Shown here piece after piece: positions 16,909-25,068 of a stretch of DNA of 64,000 bases; the stretch's first letter is position 1; every line of letters starts with the position of its first letter. Source of the DNA: G965276675 sp965276675 (GTDB lineage Bacteria > Acidobacteriota > Terriglobia > Terriglobales > Acidobacteriaceae). The stretch covers positions 1,116,001 to 1,180,000 of the forward strand of contig OZ255624.1 of NCBI GenBank assembly GCA_965276675.1. Direction: 5' to 3'. Made by a program: the position numbers and the translations under genes. The notes beneath the pieces are model-generated. The model did no database searches and had not been told where the DNA came from. It worked only from the letters and a program-made list of their open reading frames with translations.

Positions 16909-18225
16909 ATGTTGCCGGACAGTCCTGACTCAATAAGCACTGCCGCAGATCTATCCCCGGACCGAAGCTTGCGCGTGGCTATCGTTGGCTTTGGCACGGT
17001 CGGGTCTGCAGTGGCGCGCATTCTTACCGAAGATGCGCTGCACACAGCCCCGCTGAAGCTCACCCACATCTTGAACCGCCGGATCTCCGACAAGCGAGCG
17101 GATTGGGTCGCAAAGGAAGTGCGATGGACGGACAGCATCGACGAACTTCTCGCCAGTGTAGTCGATGTGATTGTCGAGCTCATTGGCGGGGAAGAACCCG
17201 CTGGAAGCTGGGTCCGCCGTGCGCTCGAGAGTGGGAAGTCCGTCGTGACCGCGAACAAGCAGCTGATCGCTCTGCATGGCCCGGAGCTGCTCGCGCTGGC
17301 TCGGAGCCAAAAGCAACATCTGGCATTTGGCGCATCCGTTGCTGGCGGAGTTCCAGTGCTCTCCGGCTTACAGGAGGGTTTGGCGGGCGACCATCTCTCG
17401 CGCATCTCCGGCATTTTGAATGGAACATGCAACTACATCCTGACGCGCATGGAGGAGCAGGGCGCCTCCTTCGCGCAGGCGCTTGCGGAAGCGCAGCTGG
17501 CCGGGTTTGCCGAGGCTGATCCGACGAGCGATGTGGATGGCTATGACGCGCGATCGAAGATCGTCATCCTGAGCCGCCTCGCATTTGGTGCTGAAGTGCA
17601 TCCGGCGGATGTGATGTGCCGGTCCATACGACCGATCAGTGCGATCGATTTCAATTACGCGCATGACCTGGGATGCACCATCCGGCAGATTTCGTACGCA
17701 GAGATCATCGATGGTACGCTGCACATCAACGTGCAACCCATGCTGGTCAGGCAGCGATCGCCGCATGCAGGCATCAAGGGCGCGCAAAACCTTATCGTCA
17801 GTAGGGGAATGCACGGAGGCGAGACTACCTTCTCCGGCAATGGCGCCGGCGGAGGACCGACTGCCGTTGCGGTCGTCTCAGACTTACTGGCTTTGGCACG
17901 GATGGGACATGCGCCAGCCGAGGCGCTTTCACCTTCGTTAACGTCGCTACCGATCTCGGGAGACCTCATTGCGCCACACTACACCCGCTTCCTGGTGCGG
18001 GATCGGCCGGGCATTCTCGCGGCGATCGCTGGCATTCTAGCCGAGCATGAGATCAATCTGGATGCCGTGCTCCAGAAGCCCGGCTTTCCGAAAGATGCCC
18101 TCCCTTTTGCAATCACGCTTGAAGCTTGTAGCCAGGCGACGCTCGATGCGGCACTCGAGCAACTCAGCAGACTCAACTTCCTGGTAGAGCCACCGCTCTG
18201 CCTGCCATTGCTGGAGAAGGAATGA
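16909..18225 (+). CDS. hom: Homoserine dehydrogenase
   Basis: 438 residues from the ATG at 16909, preferred because GAGGAG sits eight bases upstream; an in-frame ATG at 16891 includes that site in its own coding sequence. Reduces aspartate semialdehyde to homoserine, the branch point to Thr and Met. Rossmann motif VGFGTVGSAVARIL is near the N-terminus; catalytic region GTCNYILTRM and EAQLAGFAEADPTSDVDGYD follow. A C-terminal ACT domain (about 365-438, RDRPGILAAIAGILAEHEINLDAV) is the site of threonine inhibition in related enzymes. The stop overlaps the thrC start (ATGA), so hom-thrC-thrB form one unit. Confidence 0.94.
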   Translation: MLPDSPDSISTAADLSPDRSLRVAIVGFGTVGSAVARILTEDALHTAPLKLTHILNRRISDKRADWVAKEVRWTDSIDELLASVVDVIVELIGGEEPAGSWVRRALESGKSVVTANKQLIALHGPELLALARSQKQHLAFGASVAGGVPVLSGLQEGLAGDHLSRISGILNGTCNYILTRMEEQGASFAQALAEAQLAGFAEADPTSDVDGYDARSKIVILSRLAFGAEVHPADVMCRSIRPISAIDFNYAHDLGCTIRQISYAEIIDGTLHINVQPMLVRQRSPHAGIKGAQNLIVSRGMHGGETTFSGNGAGGGPTAVAVVSDLLALARMGHAPAEALSPSLTSLPISGDLIAPHYTRFLVRDRPGILAAIAGILAEHEINLDAVLQKPGFPKDALPFAITLEACSQATLDAALEQLSRLNFLVEPPLCLPLLEKE

Positions 18226-19439
18226 CAACGCACCTCCACTGTACCGGCCCTGCGTGCGGCATGACCGCTGAACTGCATGATCCATTGATGGCATGCCCGC
18301 ACTGCGGAGAGTTGCTGGAGATCGTAGGCAACGCGCCAGAGCACGATGCTGGGGCGCTGAAACAGCTCTGGGCGGAGCGCCGGCTCTCCTTCAGTGACGT
18401 CGACGCCAGCGGCGTGTGGCGTTTCCGTGAGGTGCTGCCGTCGTATAGCGATGGACACGTGACGTTGCGAGAGGGCAACGTGCCGCTGGTGCGTGCGCAG
18501 AGTTCCGCGGCATGGGTGGGCCTGCACCATCTGTCCTATAAACACCTCGGCTGGAATCCGACGGGGTGCTTCAAAGACCTGGGCATGACCGTCGGCATGA
18601 CAGAGGCGCGCTCGATCGGAGCCGCGGTGGTCGCTTGCGCCTCCACTGGGAATACGGCCGCGTCGCTTGCTGCCTATGCCGCGCGCGCTGGCCTGCCCGG
18701 CCGCGTGTATCTACCCGCCGGGCAGGTCTCCGCTAATAAGCTGGCGCAAGCACTCGACTTCGGCGCGGAGATCGTCGAGGTGGACGGCAGCTTCGATGAC
18801 GCATTGAATCAGCTGCTCCATCACTCGGCGGCGGATGTGTACTTTCTCAACTCCGTCAATCCGTTTCGGATCGAAGGCCAGAAGACCGCCATGTATGAAC
18901 TGATGGAGCAGTGCGGCTGGGAGGCTCCGGATTACCTGGTCGTGCCCGGCGGCAATCTCGGCAACAGTGCTGCCTTCGGCAAGGCCTTCGACGAGATGAA
19001 GCAGTATGGGCTTATCGAGCGCGCGCCTCGGATGATCGTGGTGCAGGCGGCGGGCGCGAATCCTTTTGCGACCATGTGGCGCGAGAGCAGAGATCACCTG
19101 ATGCCGGTAACACATCCGGAGACACAGGCGACGGCGATTCGTATTGGCAATCCTCGCTCGTGGCGAAAGGCGCTGCATGCAGTTACGTCAACGGGAGGCA
19201 TGGTGATGGACGTGACCGATGATGAGATCGGCGAAGCAAAGATCAGGATTGGACGAGAGGGGATCGGGTGTGAGCCGGCCTCCGCTGCAACGCTCGCTGG
19301 CCTACGCAAGCTGTACACGGCCGGGCAGCTCGATCCCGATGCTCGCGTCGTCGCGGTGCTAACCGGGCACGTGCTCAAGGACACAGCGTACATCATGCGT
19401 CAGCAGGCTACCGCGGCGGTGAACACCTATGCAGGCTAG
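18222..19439 (+). CDS. thrC: Threonine synthase
   Basis: 405 residues, PLP fold-type II. Converts O-phosphohomoserine to threonine. An N-terminal zinc-ribbon-like stretch with CTGPAC and CPHC pairs (residues 7-28) precedes the catalytic domain. PLP lysine in NPTGCFKDLGM (about residue 117), the phosphate-binding CASTGNTAASLAAYAARAG and the glycine loop VVPGGNLGNSAAF are present. The start overlaps hom and the stop overlaps thrB by 11 bases, showing tight translational coupling. No plant-type SAM-binding extension is seen, so activation by S-adenosylmethionine is not expected. Confidence 0.94.
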   Translation: MTTHLHCTGPACGMTAELHDPLMACPHCGELLEIVGNAPEHDAGALKQLWAERRLSFSDVDASGVWRFREVLPSYSDGHVTLREGNVPLVRAQSSAAWVGLHHLSYKHLGWNPTGCFKDLGMTVGMTEARSIGAAVVACASTGNTAASLAAYAARAGLPGRVYLPAGQVSANKLAQALDFGAEIVEVDGSFDDALNQLLHHSAADVYFLNSVNPFRIEGQKTAMYELMEQCGWEAPDYLVVPGGNLGNSAAFGKAFDEMKQYGLIERAPRMIVVQAAGANPFATMWRESRDHLMPVTHPETQATAIRIGNPRSWRKALHAVTSTGGMVMDVTDDEIGEAKIRIGREGIGCEPASAATLAGLRKLYTAGQLDPDARVVAVLTGHVLKDTAYIMRQQATAAVNTYAG

Positions 19440-20361
19440 CGCGAATTACGGGAGCTCCGAGCCGCTCCTGCAGTTAAGGGAGCTCCAGATACGTGTGCCT
19501 GGTTCAATCGCGAATCTCGGCCCCGGATTTGACACACTCGCGGTTGCAGTTGAGCTTTACCTGACACTTTCCGTGCATCGCATGGAGGGTTCGGGCGAAG
19601 TACGGTTTGACTTCGGAGGAGCGGCTCCGGATGGGGTGAACTGCATCGCGCGAGCCTTTCATTTCCTGGCTCAAGACCGTGCCGCCGGGCTGCCGTCCAT
19701 TGCGGTTGAGGTTCGCAGTGAGATACCGATGAAGGCTGGCCTGGGGAGCAGTGCGGCAGCGACGGTTGCCGGGCTCCGGCTCTTCGAAGCAGTCTCCGGC
19801 AGGCGTCTATCGCAAGGGGAACTACTGACTGCGGCCAGCGCGTTGGAGGGACATCCGGATAATGTGGCCGCAGCACTGCTCGGAGGACTTGCGATTAGCT
19901 GCGAGCGAGAGGACGGTACGGTCAGCGCGGTGAGCACAGTGTGGCCGCAGGCGGTGCGTTTCCTGGTTCTGACCCCACAGCACCCACTCTCCACCTCCGC
20001 AGCGAGATCAGTGCTGCCGGATGAGATTTCGCGGCGCGATGCTGTGTGCAATCTGCAACGTGTCGCTCTGCTGATGTGGGCGCTGCAGACGCACAACTAC
20101 GCTTATCTGAAAGAGGCTCTGCGCGACCGGCTTCACCAGCCCTATCGCCAGGCGATTGTGCCAGGTCTTCAGGAGCTTCTAGCGCTAGAGCATCCCGAGC
20201 TATTAGGCGTGTGTCTGAGCGGTGCTGGCCCGTCCGTGGTTGCTCTGGTGCAGGGGAATCCAACCGGAGTGGAGACGCTGCTCGCGAGCACCTACAGGAA
20301 AACCGGTGCGCCTTTCACAGTGCGGCTGCTTACGGCTCACGCAGAGCACTCATGTAGCTAA
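19429..20361 (+). CDS. thrB: Homoserine kinase
   Basis: 310 residues of the GHMP kinase family. Phosphorylates homoserine with ATP, giving the substrate of ThrC. The opening LQIRVPGSIANLGPGFDTLAVAV, the GHMP phosphate loop PMKAGLGSSAAATVAGL (about residues 102-118), HPDNVAAALLGG and the late GVCLSGAGPSVVAL motif are all in place. The N-terminal 20 residues are less conserved; a start further in is possible, but the annotated ATG overlaps thrC by 11 bases. Transcription ends against metX within 47 bp. Confidence 0.93.
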   Translation: MQASANYGSSEPLLQLRELQIRVPGSIANLGPGFDTLAVAVELYLTLSVHRMEGSGEVRFDFGGAAPDGVNCIARAFHFLAQDRAAGLPSIAVEVRSEIPMKAGLGSSAAATVAGLRLFEAVSGRRLSQGELLTAASALEGHPDNVAAALLGGLAISCEREDGTVSAVSTVWPQAVRFLVLTPQHPLSTSAARSVLPDEISRRDAVCNLQRVALLMWALQTHNYAYLKEALRDRLHQPYRQAIVPGLQELLALEHPELLGVCLSGAGPSVVALVQGNPTGVETLLASTYRKTGAPFTVRLLTAHAEHSCS

Positions 20362-20364
20362 ATC

Positions 20365-20412
20365 GTCGTCCGGCTCGCGCCTCCTAGATTGTCGTCTGGC
20401 TTGCGCCTCTAG
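20365..20412. repeat. Two imperfect copies of a 22-23-bp direct repeat between thrB and metX
   Basis: The thrB-metX convergent gap consists almost entirely of two near-identical units: 20365-20387 and 20391-20412, both of the form GTCGTCYGGCTYGCGCCTCYTAG. The second overlaps the metX stop codon. Differences are C/T substitutions and one missing base. It may be a local duplication that supplied the end of metX, or a remnant of a dispersed repeat. I see no hairpin with a T-run here, so it is not a clear terminator. Confidence 0.5.
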
Positions 20413-21518
20413 CTCGCATCTCTGAGAAGTGCGAAGAGCTGATCGGGTTCCGCGAGGAAGGCATCGTGCCCGTGCGCCGAAATCATCTCCCGGTATTTGC
20501 AGGCGACTCCCGCCGCGCTCATATGCTCAGCCAGTCTGCGGATATCGGCAGGAGGGAAGAGCCAGTCAGACGAGATGCCGACCAGGGTCACTTCTGCACG
20601 GATACGACTGAATGCATCGTGCGCTGTCGGATAATCCCGGGCGGGATCGAAGGTGTCCATGGTGCGGGTGATCGCCAGGTATGAGTTCGGATCGAAGCGC
20701 TCGTTAAACTTGCGTCCTTGATGGTCGAGATAGCCTGCGACGTCGAATCGCTCTCCCACCAGCCCAGCTCCGACCGATTGCCGGTAAGGATCCTCTCCGT
20801 TCCGGTTCGGCTCCCGAGCGAAGCGCTCGCTAAACAGCTCCGGCGACTTATAGGTGCAGACTGCAAGCGCGCGTGCCAAGGCCATACCAAGGCTCGGAGG
20901 ATCGTCGAGGTCGTAGCGTCCATTTGCCCAGGCTGCATCCAGCCGGATCGTCTCGCGCTGCAGATGGTTCATCGCAAGTCCCATGGCGCTCAGGGGAGCT
21001 GCGCCAATCGAGATCGCACGGCTGATGCGCTGCGGGAACTGAATCGCCCACTCTATCGCCTGCATGCCACCGATGGAGGCGCCAAGGGCAAGCTTCAGCT
21101 TTGCGACTCCGAGGTGGTCGAGCAAGAGTGCTTGGGCGCGAACGATGTCGCGGATAGTTACCAACGGGAAATCAAGAGCGTATGGCTTGCCGGTCTTTGG
21201 ATTCAGCGAAGACGGTCCAGTGGATCCATAGCAGGAGCCAAGGAAGTTGATGCCAAGAATGCAATCGTCTTCCGGATCGAGGAAGCTGGCGTGCGTGAAG
21301 AGCGCCTGCCACCAGTCGGCCACGCGCGCGGAACCGGAGAGTGCGTGAGGAACAAAGACCACGTTGTCGTGAGCAGCATTGGGTTTGCCGTAAAGAGCGT
21401 AGTGCAGTGTGGGGCTGTGAAGCACGCCCCCAGCTTCGAGGGCGAAGTCACCACTGATGGTGAAGTCGCTCTCGAAGCTGGGGGCTCTACTGACAGCGAT
21501 CGTTGCAGTGGCAGTCAT
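20409..21518 (-). CDS. metX: Homoserine O-acetyltransferase
   Basis: 369 residues of the alpha/beta-hydrolase fold. Acylates homoserine, from acetyl-CoA in most MetX enzymes, for methionine synthesis by direct sulfhydrylation. The nucleophile elbow reads GASIGGMQAIEWA (Ser near residue 153), Asp lies in SSDWLFPP and His in HGHDAFL near the C-terminus. The substrate loop GINFLGSCYGSTGP is the usual family block. Acetyl versus succinyl use cannot be decided by eye, since some MetX act as succinyltransferases. It follows metY with a 4-base overlap and faces thrB. Confidence 0.93.
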   Translation of the reverse strand: MTATATIAVSRAPSFESDFTISGDFALEAGGVLHSPTLHYALYGKPNAAHDNVVFVPHALSGSARVADWWQALFTHASFLDPEDDCILGINFLGSCYGSTGPSSLNPKTGKPYALDFPLVTIRDIVRAQALLLDHLGVAKLKLALGASIGGMQAIEWAIQFPQRISRAISIGAAPLSAMGLAMNHLQRETIRLDAAWANGRYDLDDPPSLGMALARALAVCTYKSPELFSERFAREPNRNGEDPYRQSVGAGLVGERFDVAGYLDHQGRKFNERFDPNSYLAITRTMDTFDPARDYPTAHDAFSRIRAEVTLVGISSDWLFPPADIRRLAEHMSAAGVACKYREMISAHGHDAFLAEPDQLFALLRDAS

Positions 21519-22852
21519 CGTGCCGCGAGTGTCTCCACTTCGGTGTGATGAGAAGAGCCCGCAACTTGAACGAGCGCTTGATCAAGATCTGCAATGATGT
21601 CTCGCACATCCTCAATCCCAATCGAAAGGCGGATGAGCTCTGGCCGAACGCCAGCGGTTAGCTGCTCCGCCTCTGTTAGTTGCTGATGTGTAGTGGATGC
21701 CGGATGTATGACGAGCGACTTGGCATCGCCGATGTTAGCAAGAAGAGAAAAAAGCTTCAACGCGCCGATGAGTTGCTTTCCCACCTCGTACCCGCCGCGG
21801 ATGCCGAAGGTAAGCAGCGCACTTTGTCCGTTCGGCAAATACTTCTGTGCCCGCGTGTAGTACCGGCTAGACTCAAGACCGGGGTAGTTCACCCACTCGA
21901 CGGATGGATGCTGCTCAAGAAACTTCGCGACGGCCAGGGCATTCGCAGAGTGCCGCTCCATACGCAGGTGCAGCGTCTCGGCTCCCTGGAGTAGCAGAAA
22001 TGAATTGAATGGGGAAAGAGCCGCCCCAGTGTCACGCAATCCTTGCACGCGAGCCTTCAGGATAAAAGCAAGTGGCCCAAACGCCTCTGTGTAAGAGAGA
22101 CCGTGGTAGGAAGGATCAGGCTCAGAAAATTCTTTAAATCTGCCCGAAGCTTTCCAGTCGAATTTCCCGGCATCTACGATAACTCCGCCAATCGAAGTGC
22201 CGTGCCCACCAATGAATTTGGTTGCCGATTCAACGACTATATCCGCGCCCCATTCTATGGGCCGGACTACTGCGGGAGAGGCAGAGGTATTGTCGATCAC
22301 GAGCGGCACGCCCCCATCATGTGCGATCCGCGCCAGGGTTTCTATGTCCGAGATATCCAGCTTGGGATTGCCCAGTGTTTCTGTGTAGAGAGCCCGCGTC
22401 TTCGCATTGATCGCAGCACGTAATCCATCGAAGTCATCGGCATCCACGAAGCGAACGGTAATGCCGTACCGAGGTAGCGTGTAATGGAACAAGTTATAAG
22501 TTCCACCATAGAGAGAGGTCGTCGAGATGATCTCGTCTCCTGCGCTGGCCAGCGTCGTCAGCGCCAGCACTTCAGCCGCCTGCCCGGAGGCAACGGCCAA
22601 GGCTGCAGCGCCACCCTCCAGGGCAGCAATGCGTTTCTCGAGGACGTCTGTCGTGGGATTCATGATGCGGGTGTAGATGTTGCCGAATTCTTGCAGCGCG
22701 AAGAGCCGTGCGCCATGGTCCGCGTCTTGAAAGACATACGATGTAGTTTGGTAGATGGGGACGGCGCGTGCGCCTGTCGTCGGGTCTGGCGTTTGCCCCG
22801 CGTGCACGGCTAGGGTGGCGAAGTGCTGATTTTGGGTGGGTTCCTCAGACAT
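21515..22852 (-). CDS. metY: O-acetylhomoserine sulfhydrylase (aminocarboxypropyltransferase)
   Basis: 445 residues, Cys/Met metabolism PLP family. Makes homocysteine from O-acetylhomoserine and sulfide. Visible: TLAVHAGQTPDP at the start, IYQTTSYVF, YTRIMNPTTDVLEKRIAALEGG, the PLP Asp in VIDNTSASP and the PLP lysine in ESATKFIGGHGTSIGG (about residue 217). The length (over 420) and the GGHGTSIGG block favour MetY over cystathionine gamma-synthase. CAGGAG lies six bases before the ATG. Upstream lies a leader with a Met/Cys-codon reading frame and an intrinsic terminator, so the metYX operon is likely controlled by premature termination. Confidence 0.94.
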   Translation of the reverse strand: MSEEPTQNQHFATLAVHAGQTPDPTTGARAVPIYQTTSYVFQDADHGARLFALQEFGNIYTRIMNPTTDVLEKRIAALEGGAAALAVASGQAAEVLALTTLASAGDEIISTTSLYGGTYNLFHYTLPRYGITVRFVDADDFDGLRAAINAKTRALYTETLGNPKLDISDIETLARIAHDGGVPLVIDNTSASPAVVRPIEWGADIVVESATKFIGGHGTSIGGVIVDAGKFDWKASGRFKEFSEPDPSYHGLSYTEAFGPLAFILKARVQGLRDTGAALSPFNSFLLLQGAETLHLRMERHSANALAVAKFLEQHPSVEWVNYPGLESSRYYTRAQKYLPNGQSALLTFGIRGGYEVGKQLIGALKLFSLLANIGDAKSLVIHPASTTHQQLTEAEQLTAGVRPELIRLSIGIEDVRDIIADLDQALVQVAGSSHHTEVETLAAR

Positions 22853-22910
22853 TGGCGGCTCCTGTGGCTAGCATTCCTGGTAGCTAGCACTCCTGTGTAC
22901 TTTACGCTGC

Positions 22911-22945
22911 AAAACAGAAAACCCGCAGTCAAGGATGACGGCGGG
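22911..22945 (-). terminator. Intrinsic terminator in the metYX leader (attenuator)
   Basis: On the minus strand the arms CCCGC and GCGGG (22941-22945 with 22922-22926) plus GTCA and TGAC (22936-22939 with 22928-22931) form a 9-bp stem with one mismatch and a 4-nt loop, followed by TTTTCTGTTTT. It lies about 60 bases before the metY start, inside the leader and not behind a gene. Nine bases of its 3' arm (plus strand 22924-22932) are perfectly complementary to 23019-23027 upstream, so an alternative antiterminator helix is possible. Confidence 0.7.
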
Positions 22946-22974
22946 CCGGGTACGTTGGATGAATTTGGTTCGAC

Positions 22975-23049
22975 TCAGCCACCCCCAGCCACACGCATGC
23001 ACATGCACATGAGTGCAATTGACTGCGCCGTGGAGGAGGCAGAAATCAT
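22975..23049 (-). CDS. Candidate Met/Cys leader peptide of the metYX operon
   Basis: A 24-codon frame from ATG 23049 to TGA at 22975-22977, or 11 codons from the inner ATG at 23010. The inner part reads MCMCMRVAGGG, three Met and two Cys codons in alternation, directly ahead of the terminator at 22911-22945 and of genes that make homocysteine. Such codon runs are typical of leader peptides that sense charged tRNA. Against it: no strong Shine-Dalgarno before either ATG, and the ATGTGC pattern is a simple repeat. A stable hairpin with a UUCG loop (23059-23076) precedes it. Existence as a translated gene is inferred. Confidence 0.45.
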   Translation of the reverse strand: MISASSTAQSIALMCMCMRVAGGG

Positions 23050-23130
23050 TAGAAGTCAGTATCCCCGAAGAGACACGGGATAGCAAGCCCGGAGGCACAA
23101 TATCGCGAAAATACTAGAGACATGTCGAAT

Positions 23131-23206
<76 letters not shown>

Positions 23207-23231
23207 ACGGAGGAAGGGAACTTCTTCGAAG

Positions 23232-23259
23232 ATTTTAGCAGCATCGCGGAATTTCACAA
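23232..23259 (-). promoter_or_regulatory. Predicted sigma70 promoter of tRNA-Ala
   Basis: On the minus strand, TTGTGA (23254-23259) and TAAAAT (23232-23237) are separated by 16 bp. The expected start lies roughly 20 bases before the tRNA 5' end. The position within the short gap behind alaX fits. Confidence 0.5.
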
Positions 23260-23325
23260 TGCTAGGAGCTGATCTGGGCAAGGGAGCTAAGAGAGCAAAA
23301 CTTCCCGGCTTGAGTTTCCGTTCCT

Positions 23326-24570
23326 CTAACCTGTCGCATCCAGCTGCTTTAGCACTTCACCGGCACGTTCACGTGGGATCTGTCCTTGCGCCATGGAAGG
23401 CGACCCACCACCGCGGCCATTGTGCGCGGCCAGCACTTCTTTGAGTCTGCGGGAGCAGTCCATCTCCAGATCTTGACTGCGGGCGAGTACGACTGCGGCA
23501 GGCTCATCCAGCGTAGAGGCCAGAGCAGCAATGGTTTGTGGAGCGGCTGAAGTAAGCCGTGCGGCGAGCAGCTTGACGTACTCCAGATCGCGATCGGGGA
23601 AGACCCTGCGGATGACCCGACGACCATTTCGCACCGGGTCTTCGACTAGCAAGCGTGCAGCATGGTAGTCGGCCAACTCACCGCGAAGGGCGGCACGCTC
23701 CTTCTGCGAAGACTTGTTCTCAGCCTGCAGCCGCTCAATCGCCTTCGGGAGATCTGAGCGGCTTGCGGAAAGATCCGCAGCGCATCGCGTCAGCAGTGCG
23801 TTATCTGTCCGAGCCATGCGTACTGCGCGTCCACCGCACACGAAAGAGATGCGCAGACCTTGACGAACGCGTTCACTCGATCGGAGCAAGATGCTGCCAA
23901 TCTGACCGGTGGATTGCACGTGTGTGCCCCCGCACGCGTTCAGGTCTACACCGTCCATATCGATAACGCGCAGGTCGCCATCCCGCGGCGGTAGCTTGCG
24001 TAGCCTCCCATCGGCCAGCATGGTCTGGGCTTCGGCCGCAGGAACGATCCTTTGCGTTACAGGCCGGTTTTCCGTCACGATGCTGTTGGCGATCGATTCC
24101 ACCCGCTCGAGATCGACTGCAGCGATCTCTCCCACATTTAGATCGATCGTGGAGCTCTCTTCCCCAAGATGGAACGAGACAGTGCGCGCACTGAGTTCGC
24201 GATCGAAGATGGCGGAGAGCAAATGCTGGCCGGAGTGCTGCTGCATGTGATCCAAACGCCGAGACCGATCGATGGCGCCGCGCACCGCAGTGCCGGCGAG
24301 CAGAGGCTTGGTCGTCAGGTGCCATATCTCGCCCGCTTCGTCTTCCTCGACCGCCGCAACAGGCACCTCAAGGACCGCACCGCTCGGAGAGGTGGCCGCG
24401 AGTGTGCCAAGGTCGTGCGGCTGGCCGCCGCTGGTGGGGTAGAACCCGGTACGGTCAAGGGCGATTTGCCATACTGAATGACCGCCCTCCCGTGAACGTT
24501 CACGAATGTCTGTAACGTTCGCATCGAAGTTTGTAAGGAAAGAATCAGCGTAAAAGAGCCGCTCCGCCAT
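23326..24570 (-). CDS. alaX: AlaX-type alanyl-tRNA editing protein with DHHA1 domain
   Basis: 414 residues, a free-standing relative of the AlaRS editing half. Such proteins deacylate Ser-tRNA(Ala) or Gly-tRNA(Ala) in trans. The N-terminal editing core has DRTGFYPTSGGQPHDLG, then the zinc ligands HxxxH in QQHSGQHLLSAIF and CxxxH in LNACGGTHVQSTG. A helical linker (about 270-330) leads to a DHHA1 domain ending GRGGGSPSMAQGQIP, which contacts the tRNA elbow in related proteins. The size fits the long AlaX class. It lies about 120 bp upstream of a tRNA-Ala gene on the same strand, a suggestive pairing. No strong ribosome-binding site precedes the ATG. Confidence 0.88.
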   Translation of the reverse strand: MAERLFYADSFLTNFDANVTDIRERSREGGHSVWQIALDRTGFYPTSGGQPHDLGTLAATSPSGAVLEVPVAAVEEDEAGEIWHLTTKPLLAGTAVRGAIDRSRRLDHMQQHSGQHLLSAIFDRELSARTVSFHLGEESSTIDLNVGEIAAVDLERVESIANSIVTENRPVTQRIVPAAEAQTMLADGRLRKLPPRDGDLRVIDMDGVDLNACGGTHVQSTGQIGSILLRSSERVRQGLRISFVCGGRAVRMARTDNALLTRCAADLSASRSDLPKAIERLQAENKSSQKERAALRGELADYHAARLLVEDPVRNGRRVIRRVFPDRDLEYVKLLAARLTSAAPQTIAALASTLDEPAAVVLARSQDLEMDCSRRLKEVLAAHNGRGGGSPSMAQGQIPRERAGEVLKQLDATG

Positions 24571-24702
24571 TGGGGTATTGTATCCGTTGCGGTGAGCAGC
24601 TTTCCAAGCAGCATCGATTACCAGTTCATGCCGCGCGTTCGCTTACGATCCAACTAACGTCGGGAGCAGGCACGCCGGAAGAAATTCCAGAGGAGAAGCG
24701 GA

Positions 24703-25068
24703 ATGACAGAGGAGCGGCAGCCACGCGAGGCTGGGATGCGCGATATTCCCAAGAACCTGAAGCAGTATTACCTAGGCCTGCTGCTTAGAGGTGAGCGATG
24801 GAATGAAACAGACGGCCGGGAGGCGATGGCTTTGGTGCCGCAACAGCTTGCCTTTCTTCGCGAACAGACCGAGCGCCGGCGCTACCTGGTAGCTGGACCC
24901 ACAACCGACGGCGGCGAGATCACCGGCATGATGATCATAGAAGCAGCCGATGCAGCGGAGGCGCTTGCGTTAGCGCAGCAGGACCCCGGTGTTGTCGCCG
25001 GCCGGCTGCGGGTGGAGATCCGTCCCGTCTATCTGCCGGCGCTCGATGCTGTCAAGGTGCTTTATTGA
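24703..25068 (+). CDS. YCII-related domain protein
   Basis: 121 residues. The pattern YYLGLLLRGERW, a middle segment QLAFLREQTERRRYLVAGPTTDGGEITGMMIIEAADAAEALALAQQDP and the closing VEIRPVYLP matches the YCII-like dimeric ferredoxin-fold family, whose members bind small molecules or catalyse minor reactions; no specific function is known for this one. AGAGGAG stands six bases before the ATG, and the product is cytoplasmic. The stop is overlapped by the convergent DUF72 gene by 17 bases. Confidence 0.75.
   Translation: MTEERQPREAGMRDIPKNLKQYYLGLLLRGERWNETDGREAMALVPQQLAFLREQTERRRYLVAGPTTDGGEITGMMIIEAADAAEALALAQQDPGVVAGRLRVEIRPVYLPALDAVKVLY

Noticed and set aside
22960..23000. tRNA-like T-arm (GGTTCGA) on the plus strand near 22967
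   Set aside because: No D-arm, anticodon arm or acceptor stem could be built around it.
22868..23098. 76-residue minus-strand frame over the metYX leader
   Set aside because: It passes straight through the UUCG hairpin and terminator in a frame with no Shine-Dalgarno; the Met/Cys frame fits the context better.
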